Assembly (NCBI GenBank): GCA_945787435.1
Contig: CALZHX010000159.1
Location: forward strand, 1-5,216
DNA: 5,216 nt
Direction: 5' to 3'
DNA from: an uncultured Woeseiaceae bacterium
Lineage (GTDB): Bacteria > Pseudomonadota > Gammaproteobacteria > Steroidobacterales > Woeseiaceae
Shown here: piece by piece, positions 1 through 5,216 of the stretch
How positions within the stretch are numbered: position 1 is the stretch's first letter
Layout: each line of letters starts with the position of its first letter
The notes under the pieces: generated by a model
Told to the model about the DNA's origin: nothing
Database searches by the model: none
What the model saw: only the letters and a program-made list of their open reading frames with translations
Position numbers and translations under genes: made by a program

Positions 1-53
1 CCCTGCTTCGTCGAGAGGCCGGTGGTTTCTGTGTCGAGGACGATTTGTCTCAT
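1..53 (-). CDS. dnaQ: DNA polymerase III subunit epsilon, N-terminal fragment (cut by window edge)
   Basis: Only the first 17 codons are present, reading from the ATG at 53 down to position 1. The translation is MRQIVLDTETTGLSTKQ. The stretch RQIVLDTETTG matches the start of DnaQ proofreading exonucleases. D7 and E9 form the DxE motif (Exo I) of the DEDD 3'-5' exonuclease fold, which binds the catalytic metal ions. In the family, epsilon is the editing subunit of the replicative polymerase core. The ATG overlaps the rnhA stop in an ATGA arrangement at 50-53. No clear Shine-Dalgarno is visible upstream, so translation probably depends on reinitiation after rnhA. A same-strand rnhA-dnaQ order is common in gammaproteobacteria, whereas in E. 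coli the two genes are divergent. The assignment rests on a short peptide, but the motif and the neighbour agree. Confidence 0.85.
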   Translation of the reverse strand, partial: MRQIVLDTETTGLSTKQ

Positions 54-484
54 AGCTCATCTATACCACGATTTGCGAGCTCGTCGGCTTCTTCATTGCC
101 CGGATTGCCATCGTGCCCTTTGACCCATTGCCACTTAATCTCATGCCGGGCAATCGCCTCGTCAAGCAGGATCCACAGGTCCTGGTTCTTGACGGGTTTC
201 CTGTTGCTCGTTTTCCAGCCGCGCTTTTTCCAGTTGTCCATCCACTCGGTGATGCCGTGCATAACGTACCTGGAGTCGGTGTGCAGCACGACATTGCGCG
301 AGCCCCTGAGCGCATTCAGGGCCTCGATCGCAGCCATCAGCTCCATGCGGTTGTTGGTGGTCTCGGCCTCGCCGCCATGCAGCGTCTTGCGGTGCTTGCC
401 GGCGATCAGCAATGCACCCCAGCCACCCGGGCCCGGGTTGCCGCGGCAGGCGCCGTCGGTATAGATCTCAACTTTTGGGGTCAA
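50..484 (-). CDS. rnhA: Ribonuclease HI
   Basis: The enzyme cleaves the RNA strand of RNA-DNA hybrids in the cytoplasm, removing R-loops and primers; it needs Mg2+ or Mn2+. The product is 144 residues if started at the TTG at 484-482. With that start every active-site residue falls on the E. coli numbering: D10 in IYTDGACRGNPGPGG, E48 in NNRMELMAAIEAL, D70 in LHTDSRYV, H124 in WVKGHDGNPGN and D134 in EEADELAN. The basic, Trp-rich segment around residues 81-104 corresponds to the substrate-handle region. An upstream in-frame TTG at 502 would add six residues (MTRRVD), but it lacks a Shine-Dalgarno and overlaps the methyltransferase gene. The chosen TTG lies one base after the methyltransferase TGA, with a weak purine-rich GAAGAG five bases upstream (490-495). 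The stop overlaps the dnaQ start by 4 bases. All catalytic residues are present, so the protein should be active. Confidence 0.96.
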   Translation of the reverse strand: MTPKVEIYTDGACRGNPGPGGWGALLIAGKHRKTLHGGEAETTNNRMELMAAIEALNALRGSRNVVLHTDSRYVMHGITEWMDNWKKRGWKTSNRKPVKNQDLWILLDEAIARHEIKWQWVKGHDGNPGNEEADELANRGIDEL

Positions 485-485
485 A

Positions 486-1253
486 TCAACTCTTCGGGTC
501 AAAGCGGATTCGCGAGGTTCGCGACACTCGATTCGTGGTTTCGGCCAGCCCGGCTACGACCTTCGGCTTGCGTCGCCAGACCGGTTTCACCGGCGTTAGC
601 GTGCTGACCCGTTTCTGGGCCGTGAGCATATAGCATGCCGCCAGTTCCGGCCACCAGCGCTGCCCGCGCTGTTCCCATTTTGGCGAGCTGGCACGGCGGA
701 TTGCCGGCAGCGGCCAACGGAAGAAATATCGCATGACGCCGTGGATGCGCATATCAAGTAACTGCAGCCAGTCACGCAGCTGTCGTTCGGGCACCAGGTT
801 GTCAGCCTCGGGCGGCAAACCTGCGCCCGGAATCAGGCGCCGCACGCCCCACAAGCCACCCGTTTTGAAGCCAAGGATAACGAGGTGTCCATGTGCCGTG
901 AGCACGCGCTCGACCTCGCGCAGAACAGCGTGCGGCCGGTCGCTGTAATCAAGCACGTGCGGCAGCAGCACGCAGTCGATCGAATCGTCCTGGATCGGCA
1001 GGCGATGGAACTGTCCGATAGCAGATGGTCCGCCGTCGCTGGTTCCCTCATCGATCAGCGCCGTACGCTGGGTACGGGCATGCTTCAAAAAGGTGTTGGA
1101 TTCGCCCCACAGACCCAGCTGCAGACACTGCTCGCCGAAAATGCCATCCAGCGCCTCTTCGACGATGCGGGTTTCCTGCTGCAGCAGTGCATCGCCCAAT
1201 GGCGTGGTCAGCCACTGGCGTACGGATTCGGGATAGTGTGTCGATGGCTCCAA
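486..1253 (-). CDS. Class I SAM-dependent methyltransferase, YafS type
   Basis: A 255-residue predicted cytosolic methyltransferase of unknown substrate. The Rossmann-like core is visible. A degenerate SAM-binding loop, LQLGLWGES, lies at residues 44-52. It is followed by FHRLPIQDDSIDCVLLPHVL at 82-101 and LREVERVLTAHGHLVILGF at 111-129, the acidic-to-strand-5 region typical of Methyltransf_11 proteins. The C-terminal segment (residues 204 on, ACYMLTAQKRVSTLTPVKP) is basic and resembles YafS-like proteins encoded beside rnhA in other gammaproteobacteria. The start is TTG at 1253-1251, with AGGA six bases upstream; no ATG is available near the N-terminus. The stop lies one base from the chosen rnhA TTG, so the genes are probably cotranscribed and coupled. 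Where relatives, as I recall them, have Asn-Pro-Trp after LGF, this protein has Lys-Thr-Gly (130-132). The family is recognised with fair confidence, but the substrate is not known to me. Confidence 0.88.
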   Translation of the reverse strand: MEPSTHYPESVRQWLTTPLGDALLQQETRIVEEALDGIFGEQCLQLGLWGESNTFLKHARTQRTALIDEGTSDGGPSAIGQFHRLPIQDDSIDCVLLPHVLDYSDRPHAVLREVERVLTAHGHLVILGFKTGGLWGVRRLIPGAGLPPEADNLVPERQLRDWLQLLDMRIHGVMRYFFRWPLPAIRRASSPKWEQRGQRWWPELAACYMLTAQKRVSTLTPVKPVWRRKPKVVAGLAETTNRVSRTSRIRFDPKS

Positions 1254-1322
1254 AAGTTGTCCTGCGTCTCGATTTACGGTGCGGGCACTTGCACCGTGCC
1301 ATTTGGCCGGTACGATAGCCCG
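1254..1322. promoter_or_regulatory. Divergent intergenic region with overlapping inverted repeats
   Basis: These 69 bases are the only non-coding DNA between the divergently transcribed methyltransferase operon and mltD, so promoters for both directions should lie in or near them. A perfect 7-bp inverted repeat, ACGGTGC / GCACCGT, with an 8-base spacer, covers 1276-1297. A second dyad, GGCAC / GTGCC, overlaps it at 1284-1300, so the two hairpins would be mutually exclusive if transcribed. A weak sigma70-like pair for mltD is TTGCAC (1289-1294) and TACGAT (1311-1316) with 16-base spacing. It would start transcription almost at the mltD ATG. No convincing promoter is visible for the minus strand. 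The dyads are seen directly; an operator role is inference. Confidence 0.4.
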
Positions 1323-2945
1323 ATGTCTTTAGTTAAGTCTCAATTATCGCAGAGAATTCGCGTTGTTGGCGCCACTGCCGTCACCTTTTTCGTGATCTCG
1401 GGTGCTGCCGCCAACCCCCTCGAGGATCAGGACGTGCCCTCAGCGGCCCGCCAGGAGCCGCCCAGCCTTACCCTGATATCGCCGCTGGATGGGCTCTGGG
1501 ACCAGCTGGAGACCGTAGAACCGGCATCTGACGACCTCCTGACCCGCCTGCGCTATGGATTCGAGCTCGACCCGGTGCAAAACAGCCGTATCGACGGTGA
1601 ATTGAAGTGGTTTGTCAGCCACCCGGATTACCTGGAGCGTGTTTTCACGCGTGCCCAGCGCTATTTGCCGCACATTACCGACGAGTTGCAGCGCCGCGGC
1701 CTGCCGCTCGAGCTCGCGCTGCTGCCCATCGTCGAAAGCGCGTACGACCCGTTCGCTTATTCGCACGGTCGCGCCGCCGGCTTATGGCAGATGATCCCGG
1801 GCACGGCGACACGTTTCGGACTCAAGCAGAACTGGTGGTACGACGGCCGCCGTGACGTTGTCGAATCGACGCGCGCCGCCCTCGACTACCTCGAATACCT
1901 GCACAAATTCAACGACGGCGACTGGCTCAACGCCGTCGCCTCCTACAACTCGGGCGAAGGCAATGTGCGCAAAGCCGCACGCCGCAATCGTGCCGCGAAC
2001 AAACCCGTCGACTTCTGGAACCTGCGTCTGTCCAAAGAGACCAGCGCCTACGTGCCGCGCCTGCTTGCGCTCGTGGAGATCGTTCGCGACCCGGCTAAAT
2101 TCAATGTGACATTGCCGCGCATTGCCGACGAACCGCAGTTCGTCATCACCGACATCGGCTCGCAGATCGATCTCGCGCTGGCCGCTGAGCTCGCCGGCGT
2201 CGATGTCGACACGGTGTACACCTTTAACCCGGGCTACAACCGCTGGTCGACCGATCCGCAGGGCCCGCACAAGCTGGTCCTGCCGGTGGACGTTGCTGAC
2301 CAGTTTGCCGCAGCACTCGCAGAGGTCCCGGCCAAAGAACGCGTGCGCTGGCAGCGCCACAAGGTCAGGAACGGTGAGGCCATCTCGCAGATTGCCAACA
2401 AGTACAACACGACGGTCACAGCCATTCGTTCAGCCAATAACCTGCGCGGCAACACCATTCGCGCGGGCCACTACCTGATGATCCCGGTCGCGACCAAGCC
2501 GCTGTCTGCGTACAGCAAGAGTGCCGATGCGCGCCTCGCGAAAACGCAGAATCGCCAGCGGGCCGAGAACAAGTTCGAGCATGTCGTGCGCTCGGGCGAG
2601 AGTTTCTGGACGATTAGCCAGAAGTACAATGTAACGACGCGCGAACTCAGTGCCTGGAACGGCATGGCGCCGCGTGACACGCTGCCGGTTGGCCGCAAGC
2701 TTGTGGTCTGGACCGATGGCAGCGTTGCCGAAACGCCGCGCATGTCACCGACTGAGGCGTTAGGCAACACAACGCGCAAATTGCGCTACACAGTAAGGAA
2801 CGGCGACTCGTTGTATGTGATCGCCAGGAAATTCCGTGTTGGCATCGATCAGATTGCACGCTGGAACAACATAGACAAAAATAAGATTCTTCGGCCCGGA
2901 CAGACATTGACGATGTACGTCGACGTCACGCGCCAATCCAGTTAA
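1323..2945 (+). CDS. mltD: Membrane-bound-type lytic murein transglycosylase D with three LysM domains
   Basis: A 540-residue periplasmic peptidoglycan-cleaving enzyme. Family 1 lytic transglycosylases cut the MurNAc-GlcNAc bond to form 1,6-anhydroMurNAc ends. A signal peptide is visible: a basic start (K5, R11, R13), a hydrophobic stretch around residues 14-26 and a likely cleavage after A30 (AAA|NP). The SLT domain covers about 110-250. It holds catalytic E138 in LLPIVESAYDP, GLWQMIPGTATRFGL at 153-167, AVASYNSGEGNV at 204-215 and ETSAYVPRLLAL at 239-250. Three LysM modules follow, at about 344-388, 418-462 and 487-533, each starting near H/Y-x-V-R-x-G-(D/E). E. coli MltD, about 450 residues, is a lipoprotein with two LysM; this one is longer and has no lipobox Cys. 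The reading frame stays open back to 885, but that extension is antisense to the methyltransferase and precedes the signal peptide. ATG 1323 has no evident Shine-Dalgarno. Confidence 0.93.
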   Translation: MSLVKSQLSQRIRVVGATAVTFFVISGAAANPLEDQDVPSAARQEPPSLTLISPLDGLWDQLETVEPASDDLLTRLRYGFELDPVQNSRIDGELKWFVSHPDYLERVFTRAQRYLPHITDELQRRGLPLELALLPIVESAYDPFAYSHGRAAGLWQMIPGTATRFGLKQNWWYDGRRDVVESTRAALDYLEYLHKFNDGDWLNAVASYNSGEGNVRKAARRNRAANKPVDFWNLRLSKETSAYVPRLLALVEIVRDPAKFNVTLPRIADEPQFVITDIGSQIDLALAAELAGVDVDTVYTFNPGYNRWSTDPQGPHKLVLPVDVADQFAAALAEVPAKERVRWQRHKVRNGEAISQIANKYNTTVTAIRSANNLRGNTIRAGHYLMIPVATKPLSAYSKSADARLAKTQNRQRAENKFEHVVRSGESFWTISQKYNVTTRELSAWNGMAPRDTLPVGRKLVVWTDGSVAETPRMSPTEALGNTTRKLRYTVRNGDSLYVIARKFRVGIDQIARWNNIDKNKILRPGQTLTMYVDVTRQSS

Positions 2946-2952
2946 ACCGAAT

Positions 2953-2984
2953 GGGATCAGAGCCCAAGGGCTCTGATCCCTTTT
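2953..2984 (+). terminator. Rho-independent terminator after mltD
   Basis: A perfect 13-bp inverted repeat, GGGATCAGAGCCC (2953-2965) and GGGCTCTGATCCC (2968-2980), is separated by AA. In RNA this gives about 12 pairs closed by a CAAG tetraloop. TTTT follows at 2981-2984. It begins 7 bases after the mltD stop. The minus-strand side has no T-run, so it should work only for plus-strand transcripts. It ends 20 bases before the fabI ATG, leaving almost no room for a separate fabI promoter downstream. The U-tract is short, so partial read-through is possible. Confidence 0.85.
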
Positions 2985-3004
2985 CATCGACAGGGGAAAA
3001 CTAA

Positions 3005-3799
3005 ATGGGCTTTATGGCCGGTAAACGCGCACTCATTGTGGGCGTCGCAAGCGATCGTTCAATTGCAGCAGGTATCGCGGAAGCATTCGCGCGCGAAGGC
3101 GCCGAAATCGCGTTCACGTATCAAAACGACAAGCTGCGCAGTCGCGTAGAAAAACTATCTGCCAGACTTGGGCAAGACACAAATCTACTCTTTCCATGCG
3201 ACGTCTCGAGCGACGAAGAAATCGACGCCGTGTTCGCGGCACTCGGCAAGCAATGGGACGGTTTCGATATTCTCGTGCACTCGGTTGGCTTCGCGCCGCG
3301 CGAGCAGCTTGCCGGTGGCTTCGTCGAGTCGATTACCCGCGAGGGCTACGCCATTTCGCACGACATATCCGCGTACAGTCTTGCAGCGCTGGCTAAAGCG
3401 GCGTTGCCGATGATGGAAGGCCGGGACGGTTCGATTCTCACGCTGACCTATAACGCGGCTACCCAGGTTGTGCCGAACTACAACGTCATGGGACTCGCAA
3501 AAGCGAGCCTCGAGTCGTGCGTGCGCTTCCTTGCGGCCGATCTCGGCCCGAAAGGCATTCGTGTGAATGCAATATCAGCAGGCGCCGTCAAAACACTGGC
3601 CGCCGCAGGCATTGGTGGGTTTCGCAAGATGCTTAACTACGCGGAAAAAGCGTCGCCCCTGCGTCGCACGGTCACCATTGACGAGGTTGGCAATACCGCC
3701 GCGTTCCTGTGTTCGGATCTCGCGAGCGGCATCACTGGCGAAACGACATTTGTCGACGCCGGCGCCAATATCATGGGCATGGTGTTTGACGAGGACTGA
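3005..3799 (+). CDS. fabI: Enoyl-[acyl-carrier-protein] reductase (NADH), FabI type
   Basis: A 264-residue cytosolic SDR-fold enzyme that performs the last step of each fatty-acid elongation cycle, reducing trans-2-enoyl-ACP with NADH. It is of usual family length and starts MGFMAGKRALIVGVASDRSI, with the FabI-specific cofactor loop G13-VA-S-x2-S19-I. Other landmarks are FTYQNDKL (37-44), CDV (65-67), HSVGFAP (92-98) and the catalytic Y159-x6-K166 in NYNVMGLAK. The second conserved tyrosine is Y149. Residues equivalent to E. coli G93, M159 and F203, which line the triclosan site, are conserved as G95, M162 and F206. Segments that differ from the E. coli and Pseudomonas proteins as I remember them are residues 150-154 (NAATQ, where E. 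coli has LGAER) and SAGAV (191-195, usually SAGPI). AGGGGA at 2992-2997 is a good ribosome-binding site 7 bases before the ATG. The next gene begins two bases after the stop. Confidence 0.95.
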   Translation: MGFMAGKRALIVGVASDRSIAAGIAEAFAREGAEIAFTYQNDKLRSRVEKLSARLGQDTNLLFPCDVSSDEEIDAVFAALGKQWDGFDILVHSVGFAPREQLAGGFVESITREGYAISHDISAYSLAALAKAALPMMEGRDGSILTLTYNAATQVVPNYNVMGLAKASLESCVRFLAADLGPKGIRVNAISAGAVKTLAAAGIGGFRKMLNYAEKASPLRRTVTIDEVGNTAAFLCSDLASGITGETTFVDAGANIMGMVFDED

Positions 3800-3801
3800 A
3801 A

Positions 3802-5216
3802 ATGAAAAACAATAGCCTGGGCCTGATCCTTCTTATCTTCGCAGTTTCCAGCCAGGCCCAGGAGGCGCCGATTGTGCACCCCGGGCCACCCGGCGAACCC
3901 GCCCGGGAACTCAGCGCCGACGAGGCCGTAAAGATCGCCAATACGAGCCACTCGCCCGACGATGCTCGATTCATGCAGGACATGATCCCGCACCATCACC
4001 AGGCGCTCGAAATGGCCGTGCTGGTCGCCGACCGTACGAATCGGCAGGAGCTGCTCGACGTCGCCGGCCGTATCAATGTTTCGCAACAGGATGAAATCGA
4101 GTTCATGCAGCAGTGGCTGCGCGAGCGCGGCGAGGAAGTACCTGATCCCACAGCACACCACGCGATGCACGTCTCTCACCAGATGGCGGGCATGGCGTCG
4201 CCCGAGCAAATGGCCGAGCTCGCAGCGAGCGACGGCGCCGCCTTCGATCGCCTGTTCCTGCAGCTCATGATCACGCATCACGAAGGTGCGGTGACGATGG
4301 TCGAGGAACTTTTAGAACAGCCCGGCGCAGCATTCGACCCGGTACTGTTCGAGTTCACCGACGCCGTCGTCAACGACCAGAGTGTCGAAATAGAGCGTAT
4401 GAACGCCTTGCTCGTCGGGCTATCCGACGATCCTCGTGCCGGGCTTGCGGCGGGATTCCACGATGCCGGTGAGGCGATTCTCAATCTTGCTCTCGTCGCG
4501 GCCCTGCCCCGCCCACCAGGTTTCTTCGATCCGGACAACCCGGACGAACTGCCGACGCCACCGCCACCTGACGATGCGGATGACGACGAGTTCGCTGCCG
4601 ACGAGTACGAGCGATCACCGTTGCTGAGTTTCGCGAACACGGACATGGCGTTTTTTGACGACGTGCTTGTGGCCGGCAGCTACCACGGTTTTAACATCTA
4701 TCGCCTGATCGACAATGCTGCACCGCAATTGCTGAGCTCGATTGTCTGCCCCGGCGGTCAGGGCGACGTCTCGGTCATTGGCGATCTTCTGATCATGTCT
4801 GTGCAGGAGACGCGCAGCCGGCTGGACTGCGGTCTCGAAGGCATTACCGAAGACGTGAGCCCGGAACGATTCAGGGGCTTTCGCATCTTCGACATCAGTG
4901 ACCTGACGCGCCCCCGCCAGGTCGGCGCCGTGCAGACCTGCCGCGGCTCGCACACGCACTCGGTCGTTGACGTCAATGACGACAGAATCGTTGTCTACAA
5001 TTCGGGAACTTCGTCGATCCGCGATGAAGAAGAACTTGCGGGTTGTTACGACGTTCCGGGCGACGTCCGCACAGCGCTCTTCCGCATCGACGTCATCGAA
5101 ATCCCGCTGGACGACCCGGCAAGCGCTCGCATCCTGCATAGCCCCGCCGTCTTTGCCGATCCCGACGACGAAGGTATTCTCGCCGGGCTGTGGCGCGGCG
5201 GCGATCACGGTGACGA
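3802..5216 (+). CDS. Exported DUF305 - LVIVD beta-propeller fusion protein (C-terminus beyond window)
   Basis: The open frame runs 471 codons to the right edge with no stop. A short signal peptide (hydrophobic 6-15, likely cleavage SQA|QE after A19) predicts export. A DUF305 domain, a ferritin-like His/Met-rich helical family, spans about 54-206. It has MIPHHHQALEM at 61-71 and MITHHEGAVTM at 156-166, separated by HHAMHVSHQMAGM at 119-131. An acidic, Pro-rich linker follows at about 237-270 (PTPPPPDDADDDEF at 252-265). From about 276 the sequence resembles LVIVD-repeat beta-propellers: VLVAGSYHGFNIYRL, FRGFRIFDISDLTRPRQVG, then TCRGSHTHSVV (379-389) and LAGLWRGGDHGD at the edge. Four cysteines (316, 343, 380, 415) lie in the propeller part. 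GAGGA at 3791-3795, inside the fabI end, is the ribosome-binding site, 6 bases before the ATG, so the gene is probably cotranscribed with fabI. The function is unknown. Metal (perhaps copper) binding by DUF305 is inference. Homologues of this propeller type, as I recall them, would continue for roughly 200 or more residues. Confidence 0.85.
   Translation, partial: MKNNSLGLILLIFAVSSQAQEAPIVHPGPPGEPARELSADEAVKIANTSHSPDDARFMQDMIPHHHQALEMAVLVADRTNRQELLDVAGRINVSQQDEIEFMQQWLRERGEEVPDPTAHHAMHVSHQMAGMASPEQMAELAASDGAAFDRLFLQLMITHHEGAVTMVEELLEQPGAAFDPVLFEFTDAVVNDQSVEIERMNALLVGLSDDPRAGLAAGFHDAGEAILNLALVAALPRPPGFFDPDNPDELPTPPPPDDADDDEFAADEYERSPLLSFANTDMAFFDDVLVAGSYHGFNIYRLIDNAAPQLLSSIVCPGGQGDVSVIGDLLIMSVQETRSRLDCGLEGITEDVSPERFRGFRIFDISDLTRPRQVGAVQTCRGSHTHSVVDVNDDRIVVYNSGTSSIRDEEELAGCYDVPGDVRTALFRIDVIEIPLDDPASARILHSPAVFADPDDEGILAGLWRGGDHGD

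Noticed and set aside
426..437. Perfect palindrome CCCGGGCCCGGG
   Set aside because: It encodes the invariant RNase HI Pro-Gly-Pro-Gly motif with GC-rich codons, so coding explains it.
113..607. Plus-strand open frame of 164 codons across rnhA
   Set aside because: It is antisense to RNase HI, which has all catalytic residues, and the translation shows no recognisable domain.
885..1322. In-frame 5' extension of the mltD reading frame by 146 codons
   Set aside because: It is antisense to the well-supported methyltransferase gene and would bury the signal peptide in mid-protein; the frame is open because of GC-rich codon structure.
1312..1350. Minus-strand promoter for the methyltransferase: TTGAGA inside the mltD start with TATCGT downstream
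   Set aside because: The spacing is about 20 bases, too long for a convincing sigma70 promoter, and the -10 match is poor.
2907..2940. TTGACG near the 3' end of mltD as a -35 box for fabI
   Set aside because: No acceptable -10 element lies 16-18 bases downstream; the sequence there is GC-rich.
3637..4281. Minus-strand open frame of 214 codons opposite the fabI end and the DUF305 domain
   Set aside because: It lies wholly opposite two well-supported plus-strand genes, and its protein has no recognisable motif.
4651..4656. T6 run as a possible slippage or frameshift site
   Set aside because: The frame continues unbroken with propeller-like sequence on both sides, and no slippery heptamer in the right phase or downstream structure is evident.
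4615..5208. Minus-strand open frame of 197 codons opposite the propeller region
   Set aside because: It is antisense to a continuous plus-strand frame with clear family motifs; this is the usual shadow in GC-rich DNA.

Overview
The window looks like chromosomal DNA from a GC-rich gammaproteobacterium, by eye around 60% G+C. The block mltD / YafS-type methyltransferase / rnhA / dnaQ is a classical gammaproteobacterial neighbourhood, and a FabI-type enoyl-ACP reductase follows. The exported DUF305/LVIVD protein at the right edge would suit a free-living, possibly marine or environmental member of the class, but that last point is inference. I see no RNA genes, CRISPR arrays, insertion sequences or phage genes.

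Left part, minus strand (1-1253): a compact three-gene operon reads right to left. A class I SAM methyltransferase of the YafS type is followed by ribonuclease HI (rnhA), then the first 17 codons of the DNA polymerase III epsilon proofreading subunit (dnaQ), which leaves the window at position 1. The methyltransferase and rnhA both appear to start at TTG and lie one base apart. rnhA and dnaQ overlap by 4 bases (ATGA), which suggests translational coupling.

Middle (1254-2984): a 69-bp divergent intergenic region carries overlapping inverted repeats. It separates the minus-strand operon from mltD, a plus-strand lytic transglycosylase with a cleavable signal peptide, one SLT catalytic domain and three LysM domains. 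gloB, which sits between mltD and the methyltransferase in E. coli and Pseudomonas, is absent here. mltD ends at a perfect 13-bp hairpin followed by four T's, a likely intrinsic terminator.

Right part (3005-5216): fabI begins just after that hairpin with a good ribosome-binding site. Two bases after fabI comes an exported protein that joins a ferritin-like, His/Met-rich DUF305 domain to an LVIVD-type beta-propeller. It runs off the right end. The tight spacing implies one fabI-led transcript, although no functional link between fatty-acid synthesis and the exported protein is obvious.

Most of the window is ordinary core genome. The least-described item is the DUF305-propeller fusion and its coupling to fabI. 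Smaller points are the non-lipoprotein MltD, the missing gloB, the altered conserved segments in the methyltransferase and FabI, and the dyads in the divergent promoter region. No intergenic stretch exceeds 300 bases.
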